Below are positions 6,231 through 9,652 of a stretch of 9,652 nucleotides of DNA, one piece after another. This DNA comes from Ignavibacteria bacterium UBA4661 (GTDB taxonomy: Bacteria > Bacteroidota > Ignavibacteria > Kapaibacteriales > UBA4661), in assembly GCA_002405405.1 (NCBI GenBank), contig DHLT01000229.1, forward strand, positions 9,555 to 19,206, in the 5' to 3' direction. Position 1 is the stretch's first letter; every line of letters begins with the position of its first letter. The notes beneath the pieces are model-generated. The model searched no databases. It worked only from the letters and a program-made list of their open reading frames with translations, and was not told the origin of the DNA. The translations under genes and the position numbers were made by a program.

Positions 6231-7388
6231 CTAATGAGAAGAATGATGAGGGAATGATAATGAATTCTGCTCTGCAATCAGGGCTTCAAGAATGCCGACA
6301 TAGCCCGCAATACCCTGCTCTAATTCATCGCAGTAAATAAACTCGCCCGCTGTGTGCGAACGCTCCGACATGCCGGGTCCTATCTTGACCGAAGGATAAG
6401 GAATCACTGCTTGATCCGACATCGTAGGCGAGGCGAATGCCGTATGCCCAAGCCGTAATGCTGTCTGCACAAGAGGATGCGATTCATCAATCGATGAAGG
6501 ACGCAAACGCACGGAGCGCGGTGCAATTTCATAGCGAATGGCATCGGGTATTGCAGAGCGAAGTTCTCGTTGAATGATTGCAACAATCTCTTCATTGCTG
6601 TACGCATCGGTCGTGCGAATATCCACAACAAATGAGCATCGATCAGGAATGACATTGTGCTGTGTACCTGCTTGCACTTGCGATAGCGTCATTTTGACAG
6701 GACCCAAGCGCGGCGATACTTTTTCAAAGCGATACGCGCCAAACCATTCAATAATAGGCAGAGCATTGTAAATAGCATTCGCAGAACGTTCCCACACCCG
6801 CGCTGAATGCCCTGCACTGCCATAGACAAGACCATCGAGAACAACCAATCCTTTTTCAGCGGTAGCGATATTCATACCGGTTGGTTCGCCAACGATAGCA
6901 ACATCAATAGAACCTAATTCTGCAAGGATGGATTCTACGCCATTCTTGCCGATAATCTCTTCCTCAGCTGTTGTTGCGAGCACAAGATTAAAAGGCATAT
7001 CCGTACGCTCATAGCAATACACAAAGCTTGCAATTAAGCCACACAAGGGCGCACCGGCATCATTGCTCCCCAAGCCGATCAATTTCATGCGATTGTTCTC
7101 TTGCACCATCATCGGCGTGAATGGATCGCTCTGCCAACCGCTCACGGGCTTGACGGTATCATGATGCGAATTGAGTAATATGGTCGGCTTTGCGGTGTCA
7201 TACGCACGATTGCACGACCACACATTGTTCATACGCCGCTCGGTGGGAATACCGCGCTCATGAAGAAATTCTTGAATACAGGTTGCCGTAGCATCTTCCT
7301 CGCGGGAAAAAGAAGGTATGGCAATCAATCGTTGTAACAACTGTAGTGCATCGCGGGTACAATCTTGAAGAGTAAATCGCATAGACAT
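6231..7388 (-). CDS. argE: M20-family N-acetylornithine (or N-succinylornithine) deacetylase, ArgE type
   Basis: A zinc-dependent M20 amidohydrolase of about 385 residues, likely removing the acyl group from N-acetyl- or N-succinylornithine to give ornithine for arginine synthesis. Numbering from a TTG three bases upstream: H76-x-D78 in NSHHDTV and D111 in GLGSNDAG (metal ligands), T-A-E-E-E at 141-145 (general base and ligand), E169 in GEPTG, H195 in SAGHSA (the His supplied across the dimer), and H346 in RSHTAGE (last ligand). [20 protein letters not shown] and the KIGPG...RSHTA ending resemble the Bacteroidota ArgE branch, and argH in the same operon supports that role over DapE. Bacteroides uses succinylated intermediates, so the acyl group is open. 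Of the possible starts (TTG 7391, ATG 7388, ATG 7382) ATG 7388 is preferred. The tail after LIAEQ is His/Ser-rich and unconserved. It ends TAG. Confidence 0.85.
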   Translation of the reverse strand: MSMRFTLQDCTRDALQLLQRLIAIPSFSREEDATATCIQEFLHERGIPTERRMNNVWSCNRAYDTAKPTILLNSHHDTVKPVSGWQSDPFTPMMVQENNRMKLIGLGSNDAGAPLCGLIASFVYCYERTDMPFNLVLATTAEEEIIGKNGVESILAELGSIDVAIVGEPTGMNIATAEKGLVVLDGLVYGSAGHSARVWERSANAIYNALPIIEWFGAYRFEKVSPRLGPVKMTLSQVQAGTQHNVIPDRCSFVVDIRTTDAYSNEEIVAIIQRELRSAIPDAIRYEIAPRSVRLRPSSIDESHPLVQTALRLGHTAFASPTMSDQAVIPYPSVKIGPGMSERSHTAGEFIYCDELEQGIAGYVGILEALIAEQNSLSFPHHSSH

Positions 7389-7405
7389 CAAAAGAGAAAT
7401 CGCTT

Positions 7406-7434
7406 AAAATCAACTATACTGAAAATCGACTATA
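7406..7434. repeat. Short tandem duplication over the end of the glycosyltransferase gene
   Basis: AAAATCAACTATA (7406-7418) and AAAATCGACTATA (7422-7434) match at 12 of 13 positions with a 16-base period. On the - strand the upstream copy codes the last residues of the glycosyltransferase and the second copy supplies its TAG stop, because 16 is not a multiple of three. Confidence 0.5.
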
Positions 7435-8685
7435 CCATGGCAAAATACCTGTGGCAATCCATGCTTGAATATCTGCTACTCTGCGCTGAGTCGTATGATG
7501 CGTTTGCACGGTACGAATCAAGTTTTGCGCCAAGCGCCTACGCAGAGATTCTTGTGTTTGCAGTGTGTGGAGTTGTTCTGCCAAACGTGGCGCAACCACC
7601 GTTACATCGCCATCATCGAAGAGAAAAATATCAGCGCCATCGATAAAAAGAAGATCGGTAAGTGGTCGCGGGAATGAGCCATGCGGTCGCCATGACACTA
7701 CGGGAATACCCGCACTTGCCGCTTCGACAATTCGGTTGGAATATCCCCGAAAATTTGCCGGAAGTATAATAGTTGTATTCCATTGCGCCAAGGTATGTAA
7801 ATATGCTTTGAACACATTTTCACGAATGCGACGAAGCACCTGTACATGCTCAACAAGATTCTGCCATGTTGGTTGATGTTCGTTGTGCAGTGCGCCATGC
7901 AGAACTGCTTGCGCTTCTTCATACAGCACATGGAACTGCACCTCGCTGCCAAATGCTTGCTCAACACGCGGCATAATCTCAATCAAGTTCTGTAATGCAG
8001 GATGAGCAACATATTCGGCACGCCGCTCATACGCTACCCCTGCAAATCCTGCACTTTGGTACTGATGTTCGTGTTGTACGACTTGCGCATTCTGCACAAA
8101 ACGTTCGGGAATTGCCCAAGGGCAAAACATGGTATTGTATCCCTGCTCACGATAGTACACGGCATCGCCTTCATCCATGCAACATAAGTGCGTGAAGTAT
8201 GGCAATATATCCTCTGTTTCTCGACGAGCTTCCCACAAGTCCGCTTTAGAACTTGTACCATGCAGTGACTCGGGAATAATTGCAACACGAATAGGTGCAT
8301 TGTTTTGCAACCAAGTGAGGGTATTATCCTTGATTTGATGATGGCGAAGCATGACAAATGCTTGGTCGAACCACTGACCCGATACTTGCTGTATGTCCGT
8401 TTGACTCCGCAAAAGATGCTCGATATGATACAACCATGAAGCATGGTATGATGAGGGAATTTCATAAATCCCGGGGATAGTAACAATCGTATTACTCTGC
8501 ACCGCTCCATATGGCAAACGCAACCCTTCTTCCCACCCGTAGTGAATACCATATTGCCACAAGCCACCCTTCTGCCACGATAAAAATTCAAAGGGCACAA
8601 ACAGAATTCTTTGACCGCCATATCCGGCTTGTATCGGCAGAATATGCTGTTGCGATTGGATAGTATGTTCTGCTGGCGGCATCAT
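7414..8685 (-). CDS. Probable GT-B-fold glycosyltransferase (GT4/CgeB-like)
   Basis: A 423-residue soluble protein with no signal peptide or membrane helix. The C-terminal half looks like the nucleotide-sugar-binding domain of a GT4/CgeB-like transferase: FAGVAYERRAEYV (214-226) at the start of that domain, PANFRGYSNRIVEAASAGIP (309-328) with the Glu-containing loop that normally holds the donor, VVSWRP, then FIDGADIFLFDDGDV (347-361), in the position of the usual 'yYed.ee' segment, and a C-terminal helix. The N-terminal half (for example GYGGQRILFVPFEFLSW and the segment PESLHGTSS, 138-146) fits the acceptor-side Rossmann-like domain. Donor and acceptor cannot be told; cell-surface polysaccharide or protein glycosylation is a guess. 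ATG 8685 overlaps the argH stop in an ATGA, so translation is probably coupled; ATG 8682 is the alternative. It is an unexpected guest between argH and the argE-like gene. It ends TAG. Confidence 0.7.
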   Translation of the reverse strand: MMPPAEHTIQSQQHILPIQAGYGGQRILFVPFEFLSWQKGGLWQYGIHYGWEEGLRLPYGAVQSNTIVTIPGIYEIPSSYHASWLYHIEHLLRSQTDIQQVSGQWFDQAFVMLRHHQIKDNTLTWLQNNAPIRVAIIPESLHGTSSKADLWEARRETEDILPYFTHLCCMDEGDAVYYREQGYNTMFCPWAIPERFVQNAQVVQHEHQYQSAGFAGVAYERRAEYVAHPALQNLIEIMPRVEQAFGSEVQFHVLYEEAQAVLHGALHNEHQPTWQNLVEHVQVLRRIRENVFKAYLHTLAQWNTTIILPANFRGYSNRIVEAASAGIPVVSWRPHGSFPRPLTDLLFIDGADIFLFDDGDVTVVAPRLAEQLHTLQTQESLRRRLAQNLIRTVQTHHTTQRRVADIQAWIATGILPWYSRFSV

Positions 8686-9652
8686 GATACAGTGCGTGTT
8701 GCTGAAGTACGAAGTTCTACCACCGGTGCTGTGAGCAAAGCATGCAGTGCGGCAGCAATATTCTGCTTCGGTAGAGATGTGAACACTACACGCATTGCTT
8801 CGCGAATACGGTCGATACCAAGATTACCGATGCTGCCAAGATGCGTGTAGGTTGCATTGCGCTCCGGCTTGTAGGTGCCTTCGGCAATCTGCGCACCAAT
8901 TGTTTGGTAGGCAGTACGAAAAGGCATCCCATTCTGCACTAATCGATTCACTTCTTCGACTGTGTAGAGATAGGTATATTTTTCATCATCGAGAATGGTC
9001 GTATGCACATCGATATGATCCAAACTCATGCGCATCATCGAGAGACAATCCTGCAGGGCATCAATATGAGGAAAGAGATACTCTTTCAAGAGTTGTACGT
9101 CACGGTGATACCCGGAAGGCATACTACTCAACATCATCGTTATCGTATTCGGTAATGCCATAAGAGCATTGGTGCGCGCTCGAATTAACTCAAACACATC
9201 AGGATTTTTTTTGTGGGGCATAATCGACGAACCCGTTGTCAATACATCGGGAAAGCGCACAAAACCATAGTTAGCACTCGTGTAAAGAACGATATCGGTC
9301 GCAAGTTTATTCAGGGTTGCCGCAATGTTTGCCATTGCTTGTGCAGTAATCCGTTCGGACTTTCCTCGTGTCATTTGTGCATATACGGCATTCACATTCA
9401 CATCAGCAAAACCAAGCAGTCGTGTGGTGTGCTCACGATCAAGCGGAAATGATGAACCGTATCCTGCAGCGGAACCCAGCGGATTTTTATTGACTACTTC
9501 AAGAGCAGAACGCAGAGTATACATATCATCGCATAAACTTTCAGCATATGCAGAAAACCACAGTCCAAACGACGAAGGCATCGCCACTTGAAAATGCGTA
9601 TAACCGGGTAGAGAAACCTCCGCCTATCGCTCTGCCAGGTCGCATAATTGCT
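8682..9652 (-). CDS. argH: Argininosuccinate lyase, 5'-truncated and interrupted by an in-frame TAG
   Basis: Argininosuccinate lyase, fumarase/aspartase superfamily, which cleaves argininosuccinate to arginine and fumarate, the last step of arginine synthesis; a cytoplasmic tetramer. The family signature GSSIMPHKKNPD (residues 119-130 counted from the GTG at 9587) carries the catalytic Ser, and NKNPLGSAAGYGSSFPLDRE (33-52) is typical of Bacteroidota ArgH. Upstream of 9587 the same frame continues with LPGYTHFQ (9611-9588), containing the conserved Thr-His of the active site, preceded by QLCDLAER (9650-9627). Between them, at 9626-9624, is TAG, in a place where relatives have Tyr or His. There is no start codon between the TAG and GTG 9587, so a restart would lose the Thr-His. 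The visible part lacks the N-terminal third because of the window edge. It ends TGA overlapping the next gene. Either a genuine pseudogene or a base error; the family assignment itself is certain. Confidence 0.9.
9624..9626 (-). other. In-frame amber codon inside argH
   Basis: TAG on the - strand, flanked in frame by LAER on one side and AEVSLPGYTHFQ on the other. One base change from a Tyr codon (TAT or TAC) would produce it. The stop codons of the beta-lactamase, first cargo, argE-like and glycosyltransferase genes are also TAG. Confidence 0.85.

Noticed and set aside
6231..7388. DapE (succinyl-diaminopimelate desuccinylase) instead of ArgE
   Set aside because: The M20 residues do not separate them, but the motif wording and the argH neighbour favour the arginine role.
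9624..9626. TAG recoded as an amino acid in this genome
   Set aside because: Several intact genes here end in TAG at family-appropriate places. The first cargo gene stops with TAG exactly where its paralogue stops with TGA, so TAG acts as a normal stop.
1..9652. CRISPR array, tRNA, rRNA, insertion sequence or prophage genes
   Set aside because: No regularly spaced repeats, no cloverleaf-like segment, and no transposase, integrase or phage structural gene seen on either strand. dut alone is a normal chromosomal gene.

Overview
The window looks like a chromosomal segment of a free-living member of the Bacteroidota/Chlorobiota superphylum. The best pointers are two secreted proteins with a C-terminal domain of the type IX secretion (T9SS) sorting family, an ArgE-type deacetylase and an ArgH that both read like the Bacteroidota forms, a subclass A2 (PER/VEB/CepA-like) class A beta-lactamase, and the near absence of Shine-Dalgarno sequences. 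A Kapabacteria- or Ignavibacteria-like lineage is my guess; the sequence alone does not settle it. Base composition looks even, roughly mid-40s percent GC by eye, with no obvious foreign block. I see no tRNA, rRNA, CRISPR array, transposase or integrase.

Layout. Positions 1-5682 are all on the + strand: the 3' part of a divergent 6-phosphofructokinase; a small four-helix membrane protein of unknown function; a SRAP (YedK/HMCES) abasic-site DNA-protein crosslink protein; 36 bases later a secreted class A beta-lactamase; a 320-base non-coding gap with a hairpin, short repeats and a candidate promoter; then two tandem paralogous genes for T9SS-sorted secreted proteins. A perfect 11-bp hairpin at 5690-5721 closes this half where transcription converges. 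Positions 5752-9652 are all on the - strand and read as one tight operon in the order argH, CgeB/GT4-like glycosyltransferase, argE-type deacetylase, dut, with a 4-base ATGA overlap and gaps of about 25 and 11 bases.

How the genes fit together. argH and the argE-like gene are two steps of arginine biosynthesis. The glycosyltransferase and dUTPase share the transcript without an obvious metabolic link. The two T9SS cargo genes probably form one transcription unit. The SRAP protein and beta-lactamase are adjacent but functionally unrelated as far as is known.

The most notable observation is at the right edge. The argH frame is clearly conserved on both sides of an in-frame TAG at 9624-9626, where relatives usually have Tyr or His. 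Other genes in this window end in TAG, so recoding is unlikely; a nonsense mutation or a base-call error is more likely. Also worth attention are the two T9SS paralogues, whose sorting domains are almost identical while the cargo parts have diverged, a phosphofructokinase with Asn in place of the metal-binding Asp, and a beta-lactamase with Trp directly after its KTG motif.
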